Positions 16,153-25,100 of a stretch of 64,000 nt of DNA are shown piece after piece. The position numbers and the translations under genes were made by a program. How positions within the stretch are numbered: position 1 is the stretch's first letter; every line of letters starts with the position of its first letter. Source of the DNA: an uncultured Prevotella sp. (GTDB taxonomy: Bacteria; Bacteroidota; Bacteroidia; Bacteroidales; Bacteroidaceae); assembly GCA_946186115.1 (NCBI GenBank), contig CAMHLV010000003.1:1-64000 (forward strand), read 5' to 3'. The notes beneath the pieces are model-generated. The model worked only from the letters and a program-made list of their open reading frames with translations. It was not told the DNA's origin and did not search any database.

Positions 16153-17670
16153 ATGAGCATAACAAGTTTAGCAAGACATATTTTCGAACCTCGTATGCGC
16201 GAGTTGGACCGCCATCAGACACAAGGCGACGCTTTGCAACGCGAGGTACTGGCAAGACTAATATCAAAGGCTGGTGATACAGAGTATGGTCGCCAGCATG
16301 CTTTCGGTTCTGTTAACAGTTACGAGGATTTTGTCCGTCAAGTACCTGTAAACACCTATGAGGACTTGAAGGCAGCAATAGACCGTATGCGTCATGGCGA
16401 GAAGGATGTTATGTGGCCTGGTCGTGTAAAGTGGTATGCCAAGTCGAGCGGCACTACTAACGACAAATCCAAATTCATTCCCGTCAGCGCTGAAGGATTA
16501 AAGAACATCCACTACAAGGGTGGCTTCGACACCGTGGCAGTATATCTGCGCAACACTCCAAAGTCGCGTTTGTTTGATGGGCGTGCTCTAATCTTGGGCG
16601 GCAGTCATTCACCGAATTACAATCTGCCAGATTCTTTGGTAGGTGACTTGTCGGCTATCCTGATAGAGAATATCAATCCTTTGGTGAACATGCTGCGCGT
16701 ACCCAAGAAATCCACAGCACTGCTATCGGATTTTGAGATAAAGCGTGACTGTATTGCTCGTGAGGCCATGAACCGCAACGTCACCAACCTCTCTGGAGTA
16801 CCTTCGTGGATGCTCTCGGTGTTAAGCCGCGTGATGGAGTTGACGGGGAAGACACATCTGAATGAAGTATGGCCAAACCTGGAAGTATTCTTTCATGGCG
16901 GTGTGGCTTTCACGCCATATCGCAAACAGTATGAGGAACTCATCACGTCGCCTAATATGCATTACATGGAAACATATAATGCCAGCGAGGGATTCTTCGG
17001 CTTGCAGGATAATCCAGCCGACAAATCCATGCTGCTCATGCTCGACTATGACGTGTTCTATGAGTTTATTCCTATTGAGAACTTAGATTCAGGCACAGGC
17101 AGCTCTCAACCTTCTCCGGTACCGCTATGGGGTGTGGAGACAGGCAAGAACTATGCAATGCTGATTTCTACCTCATGTGGCTTGTGGCGCTATCAGATAG
17201 GCGACACCATCCGCTTCACATCAACCAATCCATACAAGTTTGTAATATCGGGCCGCACCAAGAGCTTCATAAACGCTTTTGGAGAGGAACTCGTCGTTGA
17301 TAATGCCGAACAGGGTTTGGCTTACGCTTGTGAGCAGACGGGAGCCGAAGTTCTGGAATACACTGCCGCGCCAGTGTTTATGGATGCCAATGCCAAATGC
17401 CGTCATCAGTGGCTTATTGAGTTCTCAAAGGAACCCGATGATATTACGCGCTTTACAGCTCTACTCGACAAGAAGCTACAAGAATTGAACAGCGACTACG
17501 AGGCCAAGCGCTACAAGGATATTACGCTACAGCCATTACAGATTGTCGTTGCCCGTCAGGGACTGTTTAATGAATGGCTAAAGCAGCGGGGCAAACTTGG
17601 CGGCCAGCACAAGGTGCCTCGCCTGAGCAATTCTCGCGAACAGATAGAGCAGTTGCTGGCATTACAATAG
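16153..17670 (+). CDS. GH3 (auxin-responsive promoter) family protein
   Basis: A 505-aa member of the adenylate-forming GH3 superfamily, which in plants conjugates amino acids to acyl acids such as jasmonate or auxin. Bacteroidota homologues are common but their substrates are unknown. Visible motifs: the ATP-binding loop YAKSSGTTNDKSKFIP (about 97-112), YNASEGFFG (near 275) and the late SGRTKSFINAFGEEL (near 370). The frame is open to an ATG at 16099, but a -7 box sits between that codon and 16153, so the shorter start is used. It is followed after 27 bp by the Big_5 lipoprotein gene. Confidence 0.88.
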   Translation: MSITSLARHIFEPRMRELDRHQTQGDALQREVLARLISKAGDTEYGRQHAFGSVNSYEDFVRQVPVNTYEDLKAAIDRMRHGEKDVMWPGRVKWYAKSSGTTNDKSKFIPVSAEGLKNIHYKGGFDTVAVYLRNTPKSRLFDGRALILGGSHSPNYNLPDSLVGDLSAILIENINPLVNMLRVPKKSTALLSDFEIKRDCIAREAMNRNVTNLSGVPSWMLSVLSRVMELTGKTHLNEVWPNLEVFFHGGVAFTPYRKQYEELITSPNMHYMETYNASEGFFGLQDNPADKSMLLMLDYDVFYEFIPIENLDSGTGSSQPSPVPLWGVETGKNYAMLISTSCGLWRYQIGDTIRFTSTNPYKFVISGRTKSFINAFGEELVVDNAEQGLAYACEQTGAEVLEYTAAPVFMDANAKCRHQWLIEFSKEPDDITRFTALLDKKLQELNSDYEAKRYKDITLQPLQIVVARQGLFNEWLKQRGKLGGQHKVPRLSNSREQIEQLLALQ

Positions 17671-17697
17671 AAGAAAGTATAAAAACGATACATAATA

Positions 17698-19683
17698 ATG
17701 AAGTTCAGAAGCGAGGAGTATAATAAAGGTATTAAGGTCAGGAGGTATCTGCCTTTTGGTCTTATGGCCTTTTTGCTTTTCATAAATAGTTGTGCCCGTA
17801 TGGGCTCACCCGATGGTGGATGGTACGACGACGACCCTCCACGCATCGTAGAATGCACACCTGCTGACCAAGCCACCAATGTGAAGGACCAGAAGATAGT
17901 CATTCAGTTCGATGAGTATATTAAACTGGAAGACCCCACACAGAATGTCATTGTTTCGCCTCCACAGCTTGAGATGCCTGAAATCAAAGACGCCGGCAAG
18001 CGGATAATTGTTGAACTCAAAGACTCGTTGAAGGCCAATACCACTTATACTATTGATTTCAGTGATGCCATTTCTGATAATAATGAGGGCAATCCCTTGG
18101 GTAACTATACATACACTTTTTCTACAGGTGAGCGTATCGACACCTTTGAAGTAGCAGGCTATGTGCTCAATGCCGAGAATCTGGAACCCGTAAAGGGCAT
18201 CTCCGTAGGTCTGTATAATAATCTGGCCGACTCAGTATTCAGGAAGGAACCTCTGATGCGAATAGCACGCACTGACGGCACGGGGCGCTTTGTCATCAAG
18301 GGAGTGGCCCCTGGCGAATACCGCGTCTATGCCTTGCAGGATGCCGATGGTGATTTCATGTTCTCGCAAAAGAGCGAGATGATAGCATTCTCTCACGACA
18401 CCTTTAAGCCTACGGCCGGGCCCGACATTCGCCAAGACACTGTTTGGCGCGACTCTTTGCATATCGACAATATCATCAGGGTGCCTTATACCCATTTCTA
18501 TCCTGACGACGTAGTAATGCTTGCTTTCCAGGAAACACAGACAGACAGGTTCCTGCTGAAGACAGAGCGCAAGAATGCCGACCGCATAGATGTATTCTTC
18601 AGCTATGGAAACCCTCAGTTGCCCGTCATCAAGGGAATAGACTTCGATGCCGACTCGGCTTTCATTCTCGAAGCCAGTGCTATGAAGGACTCGCTGACAT
18701 ACTGGTTGCGTGATACAATGCTCATCAACCGTGATACGTTAACATTGTCAATGGAATATCTGGTAACCGACACCTTGGGCAATCTTGTCAGTCAGACGGA
18801 TACTATCGAGGTGCTGGCCAAGACTCCATATGCCAAGCGTATGAAGGCCAAGCGAGAGGAGTATGAAGAATGGCAGAAGGAACAAGAGAAGCTGAAGAAG
18901 CGCGATGAGCCTTACGATAGTATCTATCCTGCTGTGCCACTGGAACTTAAGTTTAATATACCTTCGTCGGTTACCCCAACGAGCGTATTATCGCTTGAAG
19001 TGCCTACGCCACTACAGCATCTTGACACGGCGGCCATACATCTATATTCTAAGATAGACACCCTGTGGTATCGGGCACCATTCGTATTCATCAAGGATGA
19101 AAAGCACCTGCGGAAATTCAAGTTGATAGCCGAGTGGCACCCTGACACTGAATATAGCCTTGAGGTTGACTCTGCGGCCTTTGTAGATATCTACGGACTG
19201 GTGTCGAATCCTATAAAACAAGGATTGAAGACCAAGGCACTCGACGACTATGCAAGTCTTGTATTCCAACTAACTGGTGTTCAAGACACTGGTATCGTGG
19301 TTCAGCTTATTGACAAAGGCGACAAGTGTTTGCGGCAGGTACGCACAGGAAACGATGGAGAAGCCGCCTTCTACTATCTTGACCCCGGCATATATTATGC
19401 AAGAGCATTTGTTGATAGAAACGGCAACAATAAATGGGATACAGGCAACTACGACGAAGACCAGCAGGCCGAGTCGGTTTACTATTATTCCAATGAGGTG
19501 GAATGCAAAGCAAAATGGGATGCCACGTTAACTTGGAACCTCACTGCACTTCCTCGAAACAAACAGAAGCCTTCCGCCCTGGTGCAGCAGAAAGCCGGCA
19601 AGGAGCGCAAGAAACTACAGAACAGAAATGCCCAACGAGCCCAGCAATTAGGAATAGAATATATAAAGAAAGCAACTAAGTAA
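17698..19683 (+). CDS. Ig-like (Big_5) domain lipoprotein
   Basis: A 661-aa exported protein. An N-terminal hydrophobic stretch ends in a lipobox (FINSC, Cys near 32), giving a lipoprotein. A Big_5-type Ig-like domain follows (PPRIVECTPADQATNV ... TTYTIDFSDAISDNNEGNP, about 48-140). Beyond it are CarboxypepD_reg-like beta repeats (GYVLNAENLEPVKGISVGLY; YRVYALQDADGD) and a C-terminal Lys/Arg/Gln-rich tail. Such lipoproteins are widespread in Bacteroidota with no assigned role. It is likely co-transcribed with the DUF3108 gene 25 bp downstream. Confidence 0.82.
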   Translation: MKFRSEEYNKGIKVRRYLPFGLMAFLLFINSCARMGSPDGGWYDDDPPRIVECTPADQATNVKDQKIVIQFDEYIKLEDPTQNVIVSPPQLEMPEIKDAGKRIIVELKDSLKANTTYTIDFSDAISDNNEGNPLGNYTYTFSTGERIDTFEVAGYVLNAENLEPVKGISVGLYNNLADSVFRKEPLMRIARTDGTGRFVIKGVAPGEYRVYALQDADGDFMFSQKSEMIAFSHDTFKPTAGPDIRQDTVWRDSLHIDNIIRVPYTHFYPDDVVMLAFQETQTDRFLLKTERKNADRIDVFFSYGNPQLPVIKGIDFDADSAFILEASAMKDSLTYWLRDTMLINRDTLTLSMEYLVTDTLGNLVSQTDTIEVLAKTPYAKRMKAKREEYEEWQKEQEKLKKRDEPYDSIYPAVPLELKFNIPSSVTPTSVLSLEVPTPLQHLDTAAIHLYSKIDTLWYRAPFVFIKDEKHLRKFKLIAEWHPDTEYSLEVDSAAFVDIYGLVSNPIKQGLKTKALDDYASLVFQLTGVQDTGIVVQLIDKGDKCLRQVRTGNDGEAAFYYLDPGIYYARAFVDRNGNNKWDTGNYDEDQQAESVYYYSNEVECKAKWDATLTWNLTALPRNKQKPSALVQQKAGKERKKLQNRNAQRAQQLGIEYIKKATK

Positions 19684-19708
19684 CCACATTAATTAAGAAA
19701 ATTCAGTT

Positions 19709-20554
19709 ATGAACAAAGGAATATTTTATAAGGCATTATCAGCAGTGACAAAGGGACTCTTGCCCCTTATGCTGCTTGCTATCTCTCCATTACCTGCTGC
19801 AGCACAATGCGGCATAGAGAACACAGCATTCAAGTCGGGAGAGTTTCTCAGTTACGACCTCTACTTCAACTGGAAGTTTGTATGGGTGAAAGTTGGTACG
19901 GCATCAATGTCAACTGTACAGTCTAACTACAAGGGCCAAAAGGCATTCCGAAGCAGTCTTATTACCCGAGGTAACGATCAGTTGGACAATGTCTTTATCA
20001 TGCGCGACACACTGCTCTGCTATACCGATACAGACCTGTCGCCACTCTATTTCCGCAAGGGAGCCCGCGAAGGCGACCGCTACTATGTTGACGAGTTGTG
20101 GTACACTTATCCTAAAGGCAATTGTCACCTAAAGATGCATCGCATCGATCACGATGGTGATGTTCACTGGAAAGATGCAGAATATAAAGACTGTATCTAC
20201 GACATGATGAGCATCTTCCTGAGAGCGCGCAATTTCAATGCCGACAAGCTGCAGGTGGGCGAAAACATTCCCATGCCTATCAGCGATGCACGCCATCTTA
20301 CCAACTCATGGCTCAAGTACACAGGTAAGACAACACTGAAAATGAAGAACGGCACTACAAAGTATCGCTGTCTGACATTCTCGTTTATAGAGCGTGAGGA
20401 TGGAAAAAACCATGAGCTGATACGATTCTATATCACCGACGATAAGAATCACATGCCCGTCCGTCTTGATATGTTCCTCTCTTTCGGCTCTGCCAAAGCA
20501 TATCTTTCCGGATACAAAGGACTACGCAATAAGTTGGAGTCGAAGGTGAATTAA
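19709..20554 (+). CDS. DUF3108 domain-containing exported protein
   Basis: A 281-aa protein with a signal peptide (cleavage near AAAQC, residue about 33). The mature part begins GIENTAFKSGEFLSYDLYFNW and has the beta-rich pattern of DUF3108, which resembles outer-membrane or periplasmic lipid-binding barrels. GTASMSTVQSNYKGQKAFRS and the late RFYITDDKNHMPVRLDM are typical of the family. Function is unknown. The stop is 4 bp before the ABC ATPase ATG, indicating one operon. Confidence 0.85.
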   Translation: MNKGIFYKALSAVTKGLLPLMLLAISPLPAAAQCGIENTAFKSGEFLSYDLYFNWKFVWVKVGTASMSTVQSNYKGQKAFRSSLITRGNDQLDNVFIMRDTLLCYTDTDLSPLYFRKGAREGDRYYVDELWYTYPKGNCHLKMHRIDHDGDVHWKDAEYKDCIYDMMSIFLRARNFNADKLQVGENIPMPISDARHLTNSWLKYTGKTTLKMKNGTTKYRCLTFSFIEREDGKNHELIRFYITDDKNHMPVRLDMFLSFGSAKAYLSGYKGLRNKLESKVN

Positions 20555-20558
20555 ACTG

Positions 20559-21338
20559 ATGGAAGACACTATAATACTACAAAACCTAAGCATTGGATAC
20601 CAAACGAAGGGCCATGAGCGCGTGGTAGCCAGCGGACTGAATGCAGCCTTGCATAAAGGCGAACTGACGTGCCTGCTGGGAAGCAACGGTATCGGAAAGA
20701 GCACATTGCTGCGCACGCTGTCGGCATTCCAGCCAAAACTTGGCGGGCAGATTATCATGCAGGGACGCGAGATAGCCGACTATACCGATAAGGAACTGAG
20801 CCGGCTGATTGGCGTGGTGCTGACAGAGAAACCCGATGTTCAGAACATGACAGTGGAAGAACTGGTAGGAATGGGCCGCTCACCATATACCGGCTTTTGG
20901 GGAACTCTGACCGACGACGACAGGCTGGTGGTCAGCGAAGCTATAGAAATGGTTGGCATCTCACAACTGAAAGGGCGCATGGTGCATACTCTGAGCGACG
21001 GTGAGCGCCAGAAGGTTATGATAGCCAAAGCCTTGGCCCAGCAGACTCCTGTCATTTACCTCGATGAGCCTACTGCCTTCCTCGATTTCCCCAGTAAGGT
21101 AGAGATAATGCAACTGTTACGGCAGTTGGCTGCAAATGCACAGAAGACAGTATTTCTGTCAACCCATGACGTTGAACTGGCATTGCAATTAGCCGACTGT
21201 CTGTGGCTGATGGATGCTGACGGACTAAGTGTTGGCACGCCTCAGGAACTAGCATCGGCAGGACCTCTCACTTGTTTCATAGAGAACGACGGAATTACCT
21301 TTGACAAAAACACTCTAACTATACACGTTTCAAAATGA
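20559..21338 (+). CDS. ABC transporter ATP-binding protein, FecE/BtuD-type
   Basis: A 259-aa cytoplasmic ATPase of the iron-chelate/cobalamin import family. Walker A GSNGIGKST (near 45), signature LSDGERQKV (near 145), Walker B VIYLDEPTAFLD and the H-loop STHDVELAL are all present. No FecCD-type permease or binding protein is encoded nearby, so the membrane partner is elsewhere. Its last four bases overlap the next gene (ATGA), indicating translational coupling to a CobD-like enzyme. Cobalamin or corrinoid uptake is a reasonable inference, not proven. Confidence 0.88.
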   Translation: MEDTIILQNLSIGYQTKGHERVVASGLNAALHKGELTCLLGSNGIGKSTLLRTLSAFQPKLGGQIIMQGREIADYTDKELSRLIGVVLTEKPDVQNMTVEELVGMGRSPYTGFWGTLTDDDRLVVSEAIEMVGISQLKGRMVHTLSDGERQKVMIAKALAQQTPVIYLDEPTAFLDFPSKVEIMQLLRQLAANAQKTVFLSTHDVELALQLADCLWLMDADGLSVGTPQELASAGPLTCFIENDGITFDKNTLTIHVSK

Positions 21339-22357
21339 TTTTAGGACACGGAGATGACATATACCGCTATGACGACCTGGTGAAGATAAACTTCAGTTCA
21401 AATGTATATCAGCATACTGATTTGACAGCATTGAAGGAGCATCTTATGAGCCATTTCGGCATCATAGGAAACTATCCAGAGCCATACCCGGCCACCCTTG
21501 AGAAACTAATAGCACTGAAAGAGCATATCTCGCCAGAGTGTGTCATGGTTACCAACGGTGCCACTGAGGCTATTTACCTGATAGCTCAGTTGTTTAGAGG
21601 CAGTGCATCTATCATTCCGCAACCTACATTCAACGAGTATGCTGATGCCTGCAGAATACACAAGCATGTGATATCCTATGAGACTGATGATGATATAGTG
21701 CAGTTGCCACGCGACCGAGTATATTGGATATGCAATCCCAACAACCCGTCGGGCAACGTGCTGATGAAAGGCTTTATGGACTATCTGGTACGCCGCTCGC
21801 CACGCTATATCTTCGTGGTAGATCAGTCATACGAGACATATACCAAGGAGCCTCTCTTGAAATCAAGCGAGATGGCCGATATCACTAATCTCCTCATACT
21901 GCACTCTCTCAGCAAGTCATATAGCGTACCAGGATTACGACTCGGATATGTCACAGGACATCCCAGCACTATTCAGCTGTTGCGTTCTCAGCGATATCCG
22001 TGGTCTGTGAGCGCTCTTAGTATCGAAGCAGGTAAATACCTCATCAAGAACGAAGTAAAGCCCGTAGCCGACCTGGATGCCTATTTAGAAGAGACTGAGC
22101 GTCTGCGCAGTAATCTGAAAAATATTCCCTGTCTGCGCGTCTTTGAGACAAAGACTAATTATATGCTTTGTGAACTTGAGTCGGCTATTGCTGCCGATTT
22201 GAAGCACTACCTTATTCACGAGCATGGTATTCTGATTCGCGACTGTTCTAATTTCTACGGACTCTCAAAACATTTCTTCCGTGTCTCGACACAATTACCC
22301 TCAGAGAATGACATACTGGTCGAGGCAATAAAGAAATATCTGGAAAAGGCAGGCTGA
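21335..22357 (+). CDS. PLP-dependent aminotransferase, CobD/HisC-like
   Basis: A 340-aa fold-type I enzyme. The PLP lysine is in HSLSKSYSVPGLRLGY (near 193), with CNPNNPSGN (near 135), VVDQSYETY and the C-terminal arginine in FFRVSTQLP. The compact length and the opening GDDIYRYDDLVKINFSSN resemble L-threonine-O-3-phosphate decarboxylase (CobD), which supplies the aminopropanol arm of cobalamin, but HisC-type transaminases look similar. Coupling to a BtuD-like ATPase and the presence of PduO at 60.1 kb fit corrinoid metabolism. Confidence 0.75.
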   Translation: MILGHGDDIYRYDDLVKINFSSNVYQHTDLTALKEHLMSHFGIIGNYPEPYPATLEKLIALKEHISPECVMVTNGATEAIYLIAQLFRGSASIIPQPTFNEYADACRIHKHVISYETDDDIVQLPRDRVYWICNPNNPSGNVLMKGFMDYLVRRSPRYIFVVDQSYETYTKEPLLKSSEMADITNLLILHSLSKSYSVPGLRLGYVTGHPSTIQLLRSQRYPWSVSALSIEAGKYLIKNEVKPVADLDAYLEETERLRSNLKNIPCLRVFETKTNYMLCELESAIAADLKHYLIHEHGILIRDCSNFYGLSKHFFRVSTQLPSENDILVEAIKKYLEKAG

Positions 22358-22367
22358 AGCAGATTGT

Positions 22368-22856
22368 TCAGCCGAATCGCAGTTGTTTTCTGACATGGCG
22401 CCGTGCCTGACCTAAACGATTCTCTACTTGTTTATACGGCAGGGTTAGTTGTTTGGCTATCTCGCCGACCTTCATGTCCTCATAGATGTGAAGTCGATAG
22501 ATAGTGGCACACACCTCTGGCAACCTTGTAAGCGAGCGCTCCATGCGCTCCATCAGTTGCTGGGCCGAGATTATTGACTCCATTTCATCGCTGTCATCCT
22601 GTCTTCTTATGTAGTGCTCGTATTCCTCATACACATGGCGGCGGCGGTAGTAATCGGCCACAGCATGGCGTGCCATAGTGTATATTAGGTTGTTGATGGT
22701 CTGTGGAGAGATAAGATGCTTACCACAAAGCAGGCGCATAAAAATATCCTGCACCATATCTTGTGCATCGTCGGCATCGGTAATTCGCATCGCGATGAAA
22801 CTTGCGATTTCATCGCGATGCTGGGAATAATAGTTTGATAATAGTTCTTGATTCAT
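22368..22856 (-). CDS. ECF-type RNA polymerase sigma factor
   Basis: A 162-aa sigma-70 family factor with region 2 (DADDAQDMVQDIFMRLL, about 27-43) and region 4 (LPEVCATIYRLHIYEDMKVGEIAKQLTLPYKQVENRLGQ within 112-150). No region 3 is present, as in ECF sigmas. It begins 23 bp after the GH43 stop on the same strand, so it may be the last gene of the symporter-xylanase-xylosidase operon. No anti-sigma (FecR-type) gene is adjacent. It converges with the CobD-like gene. Confidence 0.88.
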   Translation of the reverse strand: MNQELLSNYYSQHRDEIASFIAMRITDADDAQDMVQDIFMRLLCGKHLISPQTINNLIYTMARHAVADYYRRRHVYEEYEHYIRRQDDSDEMESIISAQQLMERMERSLTRLPEVCATIYRLHIYEDMKVGEIAKQLTLPYKQVENRLGQARRHVRKQLRFG

Positions 22857-22879
22857 TGACGTATTACAGCACTCTTAGC

Positions 22880-23920
22880 TCATTCATTCACAACTTTACG
22901 TATGGTGCCGTCTTCGTTGTAGAACAGTTGTTGAACTTTCAGCGAACGCAGATGTGTTATGTCATTCGAGGGAACGCAGTCGTGGTAGAACAGATACCAC
23001 TGGCCCTTGTATTCCACGATGCTGTGGTGAGTAGTCCAGCCCACGACGGGATCAAGGATGACACCCTGATAGGTGAACGGTCCATAGGGGTTGTCGCCAA
23101 TAGCATAGCACAGCATGTGGCTGTCGCCTGTAGAGTACGAGAAATAGTATTTTCCGTTGTATTTGTGCATCCACGATGCCTCGAAGAAGCGGTGTGGGTC
23201 GCCGGCCTTCAGGGGCTGTCCGTCCTTGTCGATGACGACAACTTCACGCGGAGCCTCTGCAAACTGCTTCACATCGTCGCTCATGCGTACCACAAAGCTG
23301 GGCAGTGCGGGGGCGTCAGGATATCCGAACAGCTGTGTCTTGCGGTCGGGAGCCGGTCCGAGGTCAACCGATGCCGTAGGGCTGATGCGGTTGACAGCCT
23401 GCTTGGGGGCAGCAGTATGGATATGCTTGATGGGACGATACCACTGCAATTGTCCGCCCCAGAGTCCTCCGAAATAGACGTAGATCTGTCCGTCGTCATC
23501 CTTGAAGGCACAGGGGTCGATGGAACATGAACTGCGGATGGGTTGCTCCTCGGGGACGAAGGGTCCTTCAGGACGGTCTGCCACAGCAACACCGAGGTGG
23601 AACACGCCGTTATAGTCCTTGGCAGAGAAGATAAGGTAGTATTTGCCGTCCTTCTCGACGACGTCGTTGTCCCACATCTGCTTTTCTGCCCATTTCACTT
23701 GGTCAACGTGCAGAATCATGCCATGGTCGGTCACCTCACCTTCTTCCACGTCTTCCATGGAGATAACGTGGTAGTCCTTCATCTGGAAGTGACCGCCGTC
23801 GTCGTCGAAGGCTGCTCCAGCCTCCCAGTCGTGTGATGGATAGACGAACAATTTGCCGTTAAACACATTTGCAGAAGGGTCTGCATAATAGTCTTTTGGA
23901 TACAGATAACGTGGTTTCAT
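22880..23920 (-). CDS. Glycoside hydrolase family 43, cytoplasmic beta-xylosidase/arabinofuranosidase
   Basis: A 346-aa five-bladed propeller enzyme without signal peptide, so it probably acts on imported xylo-oligosaccharides. Catalytic positions fit GH43: general base Asp in YYADPSANVF (residue about 13), pKa-modulating Asp in SSCSIDPCAF, and acid Glu in RFFEASWMHKY. It belongs to a GH43_1-like group resembling XynB-type xylosidases of Prevotella. It starts 18 bp after the GH10 gene and is followed by the ECF sigma gene. Confidence 0.9.
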   Translation of the reverse strand: MKPRYLYPKDYYADPSANVFNGKLFVYPSHDWEAGAAFDDDGGHFQMKDYHVISMEDVEEGEVTDHGMILHVDQVKWAEKQMWDNDVVEKDGKYYLIFSAKDYNGVFHLGVAVADRPEGPFVPEEQPIRSSCSIDPCAFKDDDGQIYVYFGGLWGGQLQWYRPIKHIHTAAPKQAVNRISPTASVDLGPAPDRKTQLFGYPDAPALPSFVVRMSDDVKQFAEAPREVVVIDKDGQPLKAGDPHRFFEASWMHKYNGKYYFSYSTGDSHMLCYAIGDNPYGPFTYQGVILDPVVGWTTHHSIVEYKGQWYLFYHDCVPSNDITHLRSLKVQQLFYNEDGTIRKVVNE

Positions 23921-23938
23921 ATTATAATGTATTATTGT

Positions 23939-25096
23939 TTATTTTAACAGTTCTATGAGTTTCTTGACAAATGGTTTCGGTTTACTTTGACGGTCAAACA
24001 GTGTGGCATAGTCTGTGCGCCCATTAATTGGGAAGTCGTTGCGCCAAGAGTTGGCATCGTTCAGACACCAGAAGTTGACGCGGATGATATCCTCGTGGTG
24101 GCTAATCAGCATGCGGTAGAAGTCAACCCAGAACTGTTCCAGTTCGAGAGTTTTCTCTTTTGACAGTCCTTTTATATATGGGTCCATCTCAGGACGGTAG
24201 GCGAATTGGTCGCTGACGTTGGCACCCGAGAATCCGTAAGGATTGGGCAGTACGGATATGTCGAGTTCTGAGAAGAATGTCGGGATACCTAATGATGCGA
24301 TAGTTTCTATGGAGTGTTCATACTGCTTGATAAGCCTGTTGTCGGTATTATCCTCCAGAATCATGTGTCCCTGCATGCCTATGGCTGTGATGGGAAGTCC
24401 CTGTTTGATGAGTGGTCGGAAGAAATTGGCCACACCCTCCACCTTGGTGGCTTTGTTCATCGAGAAGTCGTTGTAGTAAAGTTCTGCGGTGGGGTCGGCT
24501 TCGTGGGCATACTGGAAAGCCAATGGAATGTAGTCGCTTCCAAGAATCTGATAGAACAGGCTCTTTCGGGGCGTACCATCATCCTCGAAAGCTTCATTCA
24601 CTACGTCCCAGGCATCAATGCGGCCACGGAAATGGTTGACGATAGTGAAAATATGTTCACGCATGCGCTTTTTCAGCACCTCAGGAGATACCAGATTGCC
24701 CTGCTCATCGTAGTGGAACCATGGTGCACACTGTGAGTGCCAGATGAGGCAGTGGCCAAGAATCCTCATTCCGGCAGCACGCGCCTTGTCAACAAACTGG
24801 TCGGCCAGCGTAAAATCGTAGATACCCTCTTCTGGGTGTATCACCTCGCACTTCATGCAGTTTTCGGCAACCACGAAGTTGAAGTTATCAACGATCACAG
24901 GCCAGTCGCTGGTCTGGTCGTTGCTAACCTGACCGGTCACATTGTGCACGTTGGTGCCAGTCAGGTCGGCCTTCACCTGCCACTGATTAACGCTGATGCC
25001 AGTGTACCAATAGTCTCGATATGCATCTTTAAGCGTCTGCCCAATACAGGGCAAAGGTAAAAAAGCAAGCAGGCATATATAGTTAGTTAACTTCAT
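23939..25096 (-). CDS. Endo-1,4-beta-xylanase, GH10
   Basis: A 385-aa exported xylanase. A signal peptide (residues 1-19, ending CIGQ) precedes a full GH10 barrel. The acid/base Glu is in WDVVNEAFEDDG (near 165) and the nucleophile Glu in FFSELDIS (near 277). Substrate-binding GHCLIWHSQ, YNDFS and GMQGHM are also present. There is no carbohydrate-binding module. The gene is 4 bp after the symporter and 18 bp before GH43, giving symporter-GH10-GH43, the order I recall for xynD-xynA-xynB in Prevotella bryantii. Confidence 0.95.
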   Translation of the reverse strand: MKLTNYICLLAFLPLPCIGQTLKDAYRDYWYTGISVNQWQVKADLTGTNVHNVTGQVSNDQTSDWPVIVDNFNFVVAENCMKCEVIHPEEGIYDFTLADQFVDKARAAGMRILGHCLIWHSQCAPWFHYDEQGNLVSPEVLKKRMREHIFTIVNHFRGRIDAWDVVNEAFEDDGTPRKSLFYQILGSDYIPLAFQYAHEADPTAELYYNDFSMNKATKVEGVANFFRPLIKQGLPITAIGMQGHMILEDNTDNRLIKQYEHSIETIASLGIPTFFSELDISVLPNPYGFSGANVSDQFAYRPEMDPYIKGLSKEKTLELEQFWVDFYRMLISHHEDIIRVNFWCLNDANSWRNDFPINGRTDYATLFDRQSKPKPFVKKLIELLK

Positions 25097-25100
25097 TATT

